This document shows positions 44,193-52,648 of a stretch of DNA of 64,000 nucleotides, one piece after another. The notes under the pieces are model-generated. The model had not been told where the DNA came from. It did no database searches and saw only the letters and a program-made list of their open reading frames with translations. Where the stretch lies: contig CAYGRE010000011.1 in the NCBI GenBank assembly GCA_964352215.1, positions 1 through 64,000 on the forward strand, given 5' to 3'. Numbering within the stretch: position 1 is the stretch's first letter; each line of letters starts with the position of its first letter. This DNA comes from CAWUKT01 sp964352215. GTDB lineage: Bacteria > Bacteroidota > Bacteroidia > J057 > JADKCL01. The translations under genes and the position numbers were made by a program.

Positions 44193-44333
44193 TTAGTTTA
44201 CCAAACAGTATAACCCAAGCACTGGAATGCCATCCCGGCCAGAGCCATAAAAATTCACAATCAGTGTTCTCGAATTGGCCTGATAAGCCGCAGTCAAGAC
44301 CGATTTACCCAACACTTTTTCATTGTTACGGTT
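44193..44333 (-). pseudogene. Short open frame, possible gene remnant
   Basis: 46 codons between stops, no ATG (a GTG at 44315 could start 40 residues). The translation contains 'SVLTAAYQANSRTLIVNFYG' and 'GRDGIPVLGLYCLV', which reads like a folded protein end rather than random translation. It lies right after the AraC gene. I do not recognise the family; it may be the tail of a lost gene or a small protein. Confidence 0.25.
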
Positions 44334-44380
44334 TTACAGGGAATAACTTGGTAAGTGAAATATTCATTTCAGTGGCAGCA

Positions 44381-45310
44381 TCATTCCGCTTTCCCCTGCA
44401 AAGCCCGTTGCCGCCATAAACCGGGGGTACTGCCTTCCATTTTCTTAAATACCCGAACGAAGTAGTTTTCACTGCTAAAACCGCAATCAAAAGCCGTATG
44501 GCTGATCGACTTGCCTTGGGAGACCAATGCTCGTTTGGCAATCCGAATCCGTTCACGGTTGATAAAATTAACCGGGGTTTCGCCCAGTTCACGCCGGAAG
44601 CTACGGAAAAATTGGGCCCGCGATAAGCAAGCCTGATTGGCGAGATCCTGGATATCCAATTTCCGGTGAATATTCTCCCTGATATATTGGATGACATGAG
44701 CAAGGCGATTGCGGGTGCTTAATTGGCTGGCATTTGCGAGCAAGAGGCTTCGGGCCTGGGTTTGCAACAAGGAGGCAATTAATTCACGCGTTGTATTGGT
44801 GGCCCGCAGGTCTTTTCGCAGGTCGGATTCTACCATCACCCGAACCAGCCGGTTGAGGTCCTGCTGAATTGTAGCATTGTGGAGGAGGTGAAAACTATCT
44901 TTTGTCCAGTTCCACGTCTGGTCATCGATCCGTGGAAAGTTCTCATTCAACCACATCAAGGTTCCATTCACGAAACCAGGACTGATTTCAAGGGCCATGC
45001 ACTGGGTAGGATGGTCCAGGGAGGCTTCGGGAAAATCAATAGACATCAATTCTGAGGCTGGCATGACAACCGTTTGTCCCGGAAAAAAATCAAAGGGGTC
45101 TCGGCTGTGGAGATGCATCTGCTTTTTGCCCTGAATCATACTCACCACCACGGGATGATCAAAAACAAGGTCGAACTGATATGCGGTGCGCTGGGTTTCG
45201 TAAACGTTGAGGACAGCATGGTCGGCGGAATGGGCAGTCCGGTGCTCAACCTCCCTTTTGGGAGTGCTAAATATTTTATGCTTCTCTTTTAGATTGATAC
45301 CCGTGAGCAT
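44381..45310 (-). CDS. AraC-family transcriptional regulator
   Basis: 309 residues from the ATG at 45310. The N-terminal half is the AraC_N (PF06719-like) ligand domain with 'VVVSMIQGKKQMHLHSRDPFDFFPGQTVVMPASELM'-type strands; the C-terminal 100 residues are the two HTHs: 'LDIQDLANQACLSRAQFFRSF' and 'HTAFDCGFSSENYFVRVFKKMEGSTP'. It is divergent from the aldehyde dehydrogenase/DUF779 pair, a common arrangement. It probably binds the direct repeats in the shared gap and activates the dehydrogenase in response to an aldehyde or alcohol. Confidence 0.93.
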   Translation of the reverse strand: MLTGINLKEKHKIFSTPKREVEHRTAHSADHAVLNVYETQRTAYQFDLVFDHPVVVSMIQGKKQMHLHSRDPFDFFPGQTVVMPASELMSIDFPEASLDHPTQCMALEISPGFVNGTLMWLNENFPRIDDQTWNWTKDSFHLLHNATIQQDLNRLVRVMVESDLRKDLRATNTTRELIASLLQTQARSLLLANASQLSTRNRLAHVIQYIRENIHRKLDIQDLANQACLSRAQFFRSFRRELGETPVNFINRERIRIAKRALVSQGKSISHTAFDCGFSSENYFVRVFKKMEGSTPGLWRQRALQGKAE

Positions 45311-45370
45311 AGGCGACGCAATTCTGAACAATGAGACTGGAGAACAGCCTGAAAACAATATAAATCAATA

Positions 45371-45405
45371 ATGAGATTATTGTGCTATTGAATGAGACAA
45401 TTGTG
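45371..45405 (+). promoter_or_regulatory. Tandem direct repeat, likely AraC-type operator
   Basis: ATGAGATTATTGTG at 45371-45384 and ATGAGACAATTGTG at 45392-45405 agree in 12 of 14 positions and are spaced by exactly 21 bases (two helical turns). They lie in the 143-base divergent gap, upstream of the dehydrogenase. Confidence 0.6.
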
Positions 45406-45453
45406 AAGAACAGTCAAAAGACAACGTAATACCTTCACAAAAAAGATAAAAAC

Positions 45454-46983
45454 ATGGAAACAACAGCACAAATTCAACCCACCACCCTGGTCAGCAGACC
45501 AGAAATAAAGTCGCAGTACGAAAATTATATCGGAGGCAAATTTGTCCCCCCAGCCGACAACACCTATTTCGATGTTATCTCTCCGGTAGATGGCAAAGTT
45601 TTCTCTCGTGTTGCCCGTAGTAAATCAGCAGACATCGAGAAAGCCATAGACGTAGCACGTGAGGCTTTTGTAGAATGGTCAAAAACCTCGGCAACTCAGC
45701 GAAGCAATATCCTGCTTCGCATCGCTGACCGCATCGAAGAGAACCTGGAGTATCTTGCCGCGGTTGAAACCATTGACAATGGTAAGCCCATTCGCGAAAC
45801 AATCAATGCCGACCTCGCGCTGGTCGTTGACCACTTCCGGTATTTTGCCGGGGTCATCCGCGCAGAAGAAGGAAGTATCGCCGAACTTGATTCCACCACC
45901 GTTTCTGTAAACATCAAAGAGCCGCTTGGTGTGGTCGCTCAGATAATTCCTTGGAATTTCCCCTTGCTGATGGCGACCTGGAAGATGGCACCCGCACTTG
46001 CTGCAGGTAACTGTACCATTATCAAGCCAGCTGAGCAAACACCGGTTTCTATCCTGGTTCTGATGGAATTGGTTGGAGACCTGCTCCCCGCAGGCGTGGT
46101 AAACGTTGTCAATGGATTCGGAATTGAAGCAGGTAAGCCCCTTGCGCAGTCAGGACGTGTCGATAAAGTAGCCTTTACAGGTGAAACAACCACCGGGCGT
46201 TTGATCATGCAGTACGCTTCCGAAAACCTCAACCCCGTAACCATGGAATTGGGAGGGAAGTCTCCCAACGTATTCTTCGCTTCCGTCATGGATGCAGACG
46301 ATGAATTTCTGGACAAATGCCTCGAAGGTGCTGCGATGTTTGCCCTCAACCAAGGGGAAGTTTGCACATGTCCTTCCCGGATGCTGGTACAAGAAAGCAT
46401 TTACGATGCTTTTATGGAGAAAGTCATTGCCCGGGTAGAAGCGATCAAGATGGGGGACCCGCTGGATAAAAACACAATGATGGGGGCGCAAGCTTCAAAT
46501 GATCAATTCGAAAAGATTCTAAACTATATCGATATCGGAAAGCAGGAGGGAGCAAAAGTTCTCACCGGTGGAGAGGCTGTGGCCCTGAATTCAGGACTTG
46601 AAGGCGGTTACTACATCCAGCCAACCCTGTTGGAAGGACACAATAAAATGCGTGTCTTCCAAGAGGAGATCTTTGGTCCAGTCTGTTCCGTTACCACCTT
46701 CAAAACGGTTGAAGAAGCAATCGAAATAGCAAACGACACCCTTTATGGATTGGGAGCTGGTGTATGGACCAGAGATACCCATGAAGCATACATCGTTCCC
46801 CGTGCCATTGAGGCAGGCCGCGTATGGGTGAATTGTTACCATGCCTACCCCGCACATGCACCTTTCGGTGGGTACAAGAAGTCTGGGTTTGGTCGTGAGA
46901 CGCACCTGATGATGCTCAACCACTACCGGCAGAACAAGAACATGCTTGTGTCATATGACAAGAAAAAACTGGGTTTTTTCTAA
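45454..46983 (+). CDS. Aldehyde dehydrogenase, ExaC/AldB type
   Basis: 509 residues. NAD-dependent oxidation of acetaldehyde or related aldehydes. Features: 'YIGGKFVPP', 'QIIPWNFPLLM', GFTGET-like cofactor loop (AFTGETTTG), Glu in MELGGKSP and the catalytic Cys in NQGEVCTCPSR, a signature of the ExaC/acetaldehyde dehydrogenase II group. The C-terminal 'MSYDKKKLGFF' is typical too. Followed by the DUF779 gene after a terminator, and regulated, presumably, by the divergent AraC protein. Confidence 0.93.
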   Translation: METTAQIQPTTLVSRPEIKSQYENYIGGKFVPPADNTYFDVISPVDGKVFSRVARSKSADIEKAIDVAREAFVEWSKTSATQRSNILLRIADRIEENLEYLAAVETIDNGKPIRETINADLALVVDHFRYFAGVIRAEEGSIAELDSTTVSVNIKEPLGVVAQIIPWNFPLLMATWKMAPALAAGNCTIIKPAEQTPVSILVLMELVGDLLPAGVVNVVNGFGIEAGKPLAQSGRVDKVAFTGETTTGRLIMQYASENLNPVTMELGGKSPNVFFASVMDADDEFLDKCLEGAAMFALNQGEVCTCPSRMLVQESIYDAFMEKVIARVEAIKMGDPLDKNTMMGAQASNDQFEKILNYIDIGKQEGAKVLTGGEAVALNSGLEGGYYIQPTLLEGHNKMRVFQEEIFGPVCSVTTFKTVEEAIEIANDTLYGLGAGVWTRDTHEAYIVPRAIEAGRVWVNCYHAYPAHAPFGGYKKSGFGRETHLMMLNHYRQNKNMLVSYDKKKLGFF

Positions 46984-47000
46984 TCAATCTATCATTCAGA

Positions 47001-47039
47001 GAGCGGCCCGGCATTTGCCCGGGCCGCTCCGTTTTTTTA
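47001..47039 (+). terminator. Terminator between aldehyde dehydrogenase and DUF779 genes
   Basis: Perfect 11-bp GC-rich stem (47001-47011 with 47019-47029), 7-base loop, then T7. The DUF779 gene starts 16 bases later and therefore receives less read-through than the enzyme gene. Confidence 0.9.
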
Positions 47040-47054
47040 TTTTATTCTAAGCCT

Positions 47055-47414
47055 ATGACCTCCTATTCAAGAGTCGCTATTACCCATCGTGCTCAAGCTT
47101 TGGTATCGAAAATAGAAAGTGAACATGGTCCCCTGATGTTTCACCAGAGTGGAGGGTGTTGTGACGGATCAAGCCCAATGTGTTTCCCCTTAGGCGAATT
47201 GCAAATTGGTCCCTCCGATGTACTTCTGGGGCACATTTCCAATTGCCCGTTTTACATGTCCGCCGACCAGTTTGAGTATTGGAAGCATACCCACTTGACC
47301 ATTGACGTCACTGAAGGGCGTGGCGCGAGTTTCTCATTGGAAATTCCTTACGGAATGCGATTTGTGACGAAAAGCAGGCTTTTCACAGAGCTGGAATTGG
47401 CGAATATAGTGTGA
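47055..47414 (+). CDS. DUF779 family protein
   Basis: 119 residues. The family is found almost always beside acetaldehyde-type aldehyde dehydrogenases. The conserved 'MFHQSGGCCDGSSPMCFP' with adjacent cysteines suggests a metal or redox site; the later 'GRGASFSLEIPYGMRF' is also typical. Its biochemical role is not known; it may help the dehydrogenase mature or protect its cysteine. Cytosolic. Confidence 0.92.
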   Translation: MTSYSRVAITHRAQALVSKIESEHGPLMFHQSGGCCDGSSPMCFPLGELQIGPSDVLLGHISNCPFYMSADQFEYWKHTHLTIDVTEGRGASFSLEIPYGMRFVTKSRLFTELELANIV

Positions 47415-47515
47415 TTCGATTATGCGATTCCGGACACTGCCGATCCATTTGAATAAAACTGTTCTTATTGGCGTGAAAATAGAGTAATGCCTGACTGATG
47501 CTGGTAAAATAGCAG

Positions 47516-47546
47516 TTTCCAGGCTTCTGCAATTTTGTTAATTTTG
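47516..47546 (+). promoter_or_regulatory. Promoter of the MoxR ternary-system operon
   Basis: TTTC at 47516-47519, 19 bases, then TAATTTTG at 47539-47546 (exact TAnnTTTG). The start codon of the first gene follows 48 bases later. Confidence 0.6.
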
Positions 47547-47593
47547 CTGTTATTGTAGGAAAGTCAAGCATAGCCCCCCAAAGGCAAACCTAT

Positions 47594-48298
47594 ATGGCAG
47601 CAAGGTACTTTTTTGACATGATCCAACTTCTCCGTCGAAACGGAGAGGTCGTCTTGTACGACAATGTCTTTACCATCTCCCCGGAGGAACGCAGTAGGAC
47701 CAGCGCATTCCTGGAAAAAGAGTACCAACGGGAATGCCTGAACTATCCCTTTCAACCACCGCCGTACCATGCCGAAGCCGCACTATGGGGAGCCGAAATG
47801 ATTTATGTCGCGGCTCAGTTACTCCTTTACCGGCAAGATGCCGAAACGGTTTTAGGAGATCTGCTTCCCAAAGAGAATTTGGAACGCACAGCTTCCGCAG
47901 TGCTTTCAGCCGATCTCTGCCTGCGGTTTTTGCCTGGAATAGTCGCCAATCTCCGGCAGATCGACCAAAATGATCCCCTGATTGTTCGATTGGAAGCAGT
48001 ACTGGAGCGCTGGCATTATTCGGGAATTGAGATCTCACACCCGAATGAGACCAATCAATCTCAACATTCAATAGAGGGCAAGTCCTCCCTTAAAACGAAT
48101 GTGCCCAACCCAAAAGCGTCCGCATTGGAAGACCTTCTGGACAATCAATGTCTCTACCAACTCTACATCAACCGAATCATCAAATTCAAAAATACAGAAT
48201 TGGCCGCCATACCTCAGTTGAACCGCGGCATCCAGGCTGCAATTGGCATGCATGGCGAACAGTATTGGCCTGAATTCAAACCTTTATCAATCCCATGA
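47594..48298 (+). CDS. MoxR ternary-system accessory protein (helical, bpX-like)
   Basis: 234 residues, cytosolic, mostly helical ('AALWGAEMIYVAAQLLLYRQ', 'NLERTASAVLSADLCLRFLP'). First gene of the five-gene island and overlapping the MoxR gene by 4 bases. In the comparative-genomic description of MoxR-vWA-beta-propeller systems, several such small uncharacterised proteins (bpX families) accompany MoxR; the assignment here rests on position and on likeness to those, not on a specific motif. Its own function is unknown; it may be an adaptor for the ATPase. Confidence 0.65.
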   Translation: MAARYFFDMIQLLRRNGEVVLYDNVFTISPEERSRTSAFLEKEYQRECLNYPFQPPPYHAEAALWGAEMIYVAAQLLLYRQDAETVLGDLLPKENLERTASAVLSADLCLRFLPGIVANLRQIDQNDPLIVRLEAVLERWHYSGIEISHPNETNQSQHSIEGKSSLKTNVPNPKASALEDLLDNQCLYQLYINRIIKFKNTELAAIPQLNRGIQAAIGMHGEQYWPEFKPLSIP

Positions 48299-49425
48299 CG
48301 AATATCGAAAAACTTAACAGTGTACTGGCGCATCTCAAATCCCTCTTCGTGGGAAAGGACGAGATCATTGATCTCCTGGGCATTTGCCTGTTGGCGCGGG
48401 AAAATGCCTTTCTTTTAGGCCCTCCTGGTACAGCAAAAAGTGCCATCGTACGAAGCCTGTCCGAATGCGTGAAGGAGGGCAAGAACTTCGAATACCTGCT
48501 GACCCGATTTACCGAGCCCAATGAGATATTTGGACCCTTTGACATCCGGAAACTGAAGGATGGGGAGCTGAAAACCAATACCGAGGGAATGCTACCTGAG
48601 GCCTCCATGGTATTTCTGGATGAAATCTTCAACGCAAACAGCGCGATTCTGAACAGCCTGCTCATGGCCTTGAACGAGAAGATATTCCGCCGGGGAAGAG
48701 AGTTACGCAGAATACCAGCCCTCATGTTTGTGGGAGCGAGCAATGCACTGCCGGAAGAAGAGTCCCTGAATGCCTTGCTGGACCGGTTTTTGATCCGGGT
48801 GCGCTGCGACTATGTAGAACCCGATCTCCTGGAAGAAGTGTTGCTGGCAGGGAGAAGCATCGAGCAGGGCAAAGGCAATGAAGCACCCAGTATTCTGCCC
48901 TCCGAAATCACCGATTTGCAAAATGAAGCACGAGAAGTTGATCTCAATCCTATCCGGAAGCCCTATGTGGACCTGGTTCACAACCTGCGGAATACCGGAA
49001 TCAAAGTTTCCGACCGCCGGGCCGTGAAGATTCAGAACCTGATCTCGGCGAGTGCCTTGATTTGTGGAAGGAAAGTGGCCGTCAAATCTGATCTCTGGGT
49101 CCTGAAGTATATATGGGACACCGAAGAACAGATCGAAATCCTGGCCGGCATCATCGACAACCTGATCGAAGAGGATGAGTCGGAGCAACAGCATCCCCAA
49201 GCGAGGTTTAACAAAATCCCCAATGCCGAGGAGGTAATGAAAGAGATCGCCGGATTGAAGAAAAAGTGGGACGCGGGCGGTTTGAGCTTTGAGGAGCAAA
49301 ATATCATTAAGGATAAACTCCGCTATTTACAATCCCGCAGCAGTTGGGTGAAAGACACCGCCCACCGGGAACATCTGACCCAGGAAATCGAAGGATTATG
49401 GAAAAAGATGCTGCAAACAATTTGA
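48295..49425 (+). CDS. MoxR-family AAA+ ATPase
   Basis: 376 residues. Walker A LLGPPGTAKSAIV (about 40-52), Walker B MVFLDEIFNANSAILNSLL, and sensor/arginine-finger region 'LMFVGASNALPEEESLNALLDRFLIRV' are complete. MoxR ATPases act as chaperones that remodel or activate partners carrying vWA domains by metal-dependent contact. The C-terminal lid region (280-376) is helical and Lys/Glu-rich. It overlaps the neighbours by 4 and 28 bases, so stoichiometric translation with them is likely. Confidence 0.93.
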   Translation: MTNIEKLNSVLAHLKSLFVGKDEIIDLLGICLLARENAFLLGPPGTAKSAIVRSLSECVKEGKNFEYLLTRFTEPNEIFGPFDIRKLKDGELKTNTEGMLPEASMVFLDEIFNANSAILNSLLMALNEKIFRRGRELRRIPALMFVGASNALPEEESLNALLDRFLIRVRCDYVEPDLLEEVLLAGRSIEQGKGNEAPSILPSEITDLQNEAREVDLNPIRKPYVDLVHNLRNTGIKVSDRRAVKIQNLISASALICGRKVAVKSDLWVLKYIWDTEEQIEILAGIIDNLIEEDESEQQHPQARFNKIPNAEEVMKEIAGLKKKWDAGGLSFEEQNIIKDKLRYLQSRSSWVKDTAHREHLTQEIEGLWKKMLQTI

Positions 49426-50138
49426 TTTATTTGCTCAGGGTGCGGAGGGAAGAAGAAGGTTTTCTGGCACCCATTCGCAAGTGGGAGGACCTGAAGCTGG
49501 CCCGGGAAGGGGAGTGGATCTGGGTGAAGGGATTTGATGCGCATCAATTGGCCAGACCTGAAGTCCAGTGCATCCCAAACGAAGAGATTTTCTACGGGAA
49601 GGAAGAGAAATTATTTCCCCTCCGCAGTTTGCTCCCCAAAGGAAGAATTCCCCAGCTCCTCTGGACCCCGATCCAGAAAGCCTTGCCGGTACAAGTGGCC
49701 CAGTTCAACCACAATTATTTTGGGGTAGCGGAAGGGATCGGCATCCAACTTAAACAGGAAGAGGTAGAACGGTCGGCAGTGGCCATGCAGGTCGGCCTGG
49801 CAACGCTCGGGCTGTTCCTCGAAAGTTGTGCTGAAGTCCGCTTGCAAAACCTGCGATGGACTCTGGTTGGGGACGAAAATGCCCTGCTCATCGGGGAGCC
49901 CTTGTTACCCTTGCCGGGAACTGCCTATTGGCAAACGAAGACCATGTTCTTTCCATTGGGGTACCACTTAGCCTTGTCATTTCTCTCCGAAATCCTCCGT
50001 GAAAAACTCGATCCCAATCCCTCCAATCTGATCTTCTGGACCCAAACCGGAAGCTACCTTTCCATTGCTCCCGAGCAGTTTCGCCCCTTGACGCTCAGCA
50101 GTTTCAGAAAGACAAAGACAACTCTTCAGAATAAATGA
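49398..50138 (+). CDS. MoxR ternary-system accessory protein (unknown domain)
   Basis: 246 residues from the ATG at 49398, inside the MoxR tail (28-base overlap). I see no catalytic motif or signal; the pattern mixes short strands and helices, including a 'FFPLGYHLALSFLSEILREKL' helix. It overlaps the next gene by 4 bases. Conserved position between MoxR and the large vWA/propeller gene suggests an adaptor role, as for the bpX proteins of these systems; family number not assigned. Confidence 0.6.
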   Translation: MEKDAANNLIYLLRVRREEEGFLAPIRKWEDLKLAREGEWIWVKGFDAHQLARPEVQCIPNEEIFYGKEEKLFPLRSLLPKGRIPQLLWTPIQKALPVQVAQFNHNYFGVAEGIGIQLKQEEVERSAVAMQVGLATLGLFLESCAEVRLQNLRWTLVGDENALLIGEPLLPLPGTAYWQTKTMFFPLGYHLALSFLSEILREKLDPNPSNLIFWTQTGSYLSIAPEQFRPLTLSSFRKTKTTLQNK

Positions 50139-52648
50139 AATCCTACTTCCAACCCCATACCCATTATTTCTGGGAGTTCGCCGAAGATGGTGAGGTGATC
50201 GCAATTCCATACGGGAGTACGATTGCCTACCGGGGTTTGGTAGAGAATACCCTCTATGCTTTGTCCTACCAGGGCTTGCCCAGGTTTGGAACCGTGCTTA
50301 TGGCTTTGGCTGCCCTCAGCGAGGACGGTGGTGGTTTACTGAAAGAAATCAAGGAACTTCTGACGCGGTACGATAAAAGTACCGATAAAGTAATCCTCAA
50401 TTCCTCGATAGGATTCCTGAACCGCCTGGCCAAAGTACCTACGGAGTACAAGATTGGGAAGATGAAGGAGAACCTGCTTCGGGGAATTTTTCTCAATTCG
50501 CACCGCCGGATAGGTGCAAAGCAGGCCCGAAAGAAGATTTATCCGAGATTCAAAGAAAAAAAGGAAAGCGAAGATTTCATCGCCGTCACGAAGGTCGATT
50601 CCGATTATTTCTACGCCGACTTCCGTCCGCTTCAGATGCTGGCGGAGAAATTCCCCACCACAAAGAGCATTCTGGCCGCCATGCTGGGCCTTCCCGAATT
50701 GCCGGAGGAGATTGAATTACCAGTAGTCGAGGAACCACAGCTACCCAGTGAACCAGATGAAGACCTGGTGGAGCGCCTGGTCGACCAGGCCCAGACCTTT
50801 CAGATTGGGAGCCTGGTCCGACATTTGTGGTCGGGCTTCACCATACCCTTTCACAGCCATACACCCAGCGGCAGGCCCTTTGGAGGAGTTTCCGACATCA
50901 CGAACAAAGGGGACATCAGCCGACTGTTGATCTCCGAATACGCCCAGGAGGACATCGTCTTTCTATCACGCCTAGCCAATTCCGAAGCACTCTACCTGAG
51001 CCGCGAATCGCCCCCTGCCACGGCCGACAAGCAACGCGATATCCTGATTGACATCACCCTCAAAAACTGGGGGGTACCCAAGATACTGGCCTTTGCCTCC
51101 ATGCTGGCCATCGCTCACCATCCGAAATCAAAAATGGCTTGCCGGGTATTTGCGGTTGGTCAAGAATTGATTCCCATCGCGCACGAGCATGTGAAGGGAA
51201 TCGTCACCGCCGTCCAACTCGTCGACTCAAGTCTGGACGCCAGCCCCGGCCTGCGGCAGTATTTTGAAGAGAACCCTCCCAATGCACAGACCGAGGTGTT
51301 TCTGCTGACCGAACCGACCACGGTCAAGCATGCGGCCATGATGCAGACCACACAGGAATTTTCCGCAGGCATCAACTATTGGCTGCTCTGTGACCAGCAA
51401 GGGGGCATCGATGTTTTCCGAAATACGAACCGAAGCCGTAAGCACCTGCAGCGCCTGCAACTCCCTTTTCGGAAGCTGTGGGAGCAGAAAAGAACAGCCG
51501 CCCAGCCAGCTTTAGAATTGACTTTTTCCCAATACCCTATCCTCCTGGATGAGCCTGGAAATCACAAGGGGATTGTTAAGCTGAATGAAGAAGAGGCATA
51601 TTTGTTGATTAAAAACTGTCTGCTGAAAAGGCGAATTATTCCGGGGAGCAAATTAATGTATTACTTCAGTTGGGAGGTCGTACATGACGATTTACCGGTG
51701 CAGGCCGATGTCTTTCAAATGGGTATTACAGGGACCGCAAAGCTATTGCTACTCTTATGGCGCATCTCAAAGCCAACCATCTACCTGCTGGATATTAATT
51801 CCGGCAATTCCATCCATGTGGAGTTCGCAGAACACAAACCCGGTTCAGTCCCGGAAGTAATCTTTGAAAAGGACCGTTTTATTTTCCGATACGATAAATA
51901 TGGGCCTCTTTGGTCCCTCGATTGGGAGACCGGCCTGGAAGATGAGGCTATGGACTTTCATGTTTTTTTCAAGGACAAGGACCAATCGGCCATCGACATT
52001 TACCCAAATCAGTTTTCAAAGAGTATCCTGGTCAGCTTGAAAGGAGTTCATATCAATGCCGAAAAGAGATTGGTTGTCAACAAACACCAACTTGTCTTCA
52101 ACCAACAAGGCCAGATCAAATGGCGTCCCAACCATGGTATCCCATTGCTGGAATCCGCCAGCAATGTCGGAGAAAACCAATATCAATTCGACAAAGGTAC
52201 TGTTGTCCAAATGAAGGTTCCGGGTATGCTGTCCATCCACCCGAGGAACCCCGATTTGTCCCAGCTCTTCATTCCAACCACCTTAGATTATCCCATTGGC
52301 CTGGGCACGGATGAGGAATTCACCGGGCACCTACATTATTACAAACAGCAGATTTACTGGATAATGGTCAATTCCATTGGGAAAAAGAAGCTGGAAACCA
52401 TCCGAGCGATCACAGAAATAGGGGCAATAGGTGTGCAGGAGGCCAAGAACCTGGTGGAGTCGGTACCATTTCTGATTCCGAAGAGCCTATCGTCTAGTGA
52501 ACTGCATGAAGCCCAACGGAAGTTAAATGAGATCGGGGTAGACAGTGAGATGGTTCTCGAAGAGGATTACTTCAATGAATTGTCAATTGTAAACCCCGAA
52601 GCATTTTACTTAAAACACATCACCCCAATGATTCAAGGCATCCTATGA
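50135..52648 (+). CDS. vWA-like / beta-propeller protein with C-terminal L7/L12-like domain
   Basis: 837 residues, no signal peptide. N-terminal 1-200: mixed; 225-430 looks like a von Willebrand A fold with the metal-site strand ILIDITLK (Asp306, Thr308, Lys310), where Lys replaces the usual Ser of D-x-S-x-S, and 'VFLLTEPTTVKHAA' in a later strand. About 470-740 has repeated short strands ending in W/Y or G, as a beta-propeller. Residues 751-810 match the C-terminal domain of ribosomal protein L7/L12: 'IRAITEIGAIGVQEAKNLVE' and 'EAQRKLNEIGVDSEMV'. It is the probable client or core of the MoxR system. Overlaps neighbours by 4 bases each. Confidence 0.7.
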   Translation: MKSYFQPHTHYFWEFAEDGEVIAIPYGSTIAYRGLVENTLYALSYQGLPRFGTVLMALAALSEDGGGLLKEIKELLTRYDKSTDKVILNSSIGFLNRLAKVPTEYKIGKMKENLLRGIFLNSHRRIGAKQARKKIYPRFKEKKESEDFIAVTKVDSDYFYADFRPLQMLAEKFPTTKSILAAMLGLPELPEEIELPVVEEPQLPSEPDEDLVERLVDQAQTFQIGSLVRHLWSGFTIPFHSHTPSGRPFGGVSDITNKGDISRLLISEYAQEDIVFLSRLANSEALYLSRESPPATADKQRDILIDITLKNWGVPKILAFASMLAIAHHPKSKMACRVFAVGQELIPIAHEHVKGIVTAVQLVDSSLDASPGLRQYFEENPPNAQTEVFLLTEPTTVKHAAMMQTTQEFSAGINYWLLCDQQGGIDVFRNTNRSRKHLQRLQLPFRKLWEQKRTAAQPALELTFSQYPILLDEPGNHKGIVKLNEEEAYLLIKNCLLKRRIIPGSKLMYYFSWEVVHDDLPVQADVFQMGITGTAKLLLLLWRISKPTIYLLDINSGNSIHVEFAEHKPGSVPEVIFEKDRFIFRYDKYGPLWSLDWETGLEDEAMDFHVFFKDKDQSAIDIYPNQFSKSILVSLKGVHINAEKRLVVNKHQLVFNQQGQIKWRPNHGIPLLESASNVGENQYQFDKGTVVQMKVPGMLSIHPRNPDLSQLFIPTTLDYPIGLGTDEEFTGHLHYYKQQIYWIMVNSIGKKKLETIRAITEIGAIGVQEAKNLVESVPFLIPKSLSSSELHEAQRKLNEIGVDSEMVLEEDYFNELSIVNPEAFYLKHITPMIQGIL

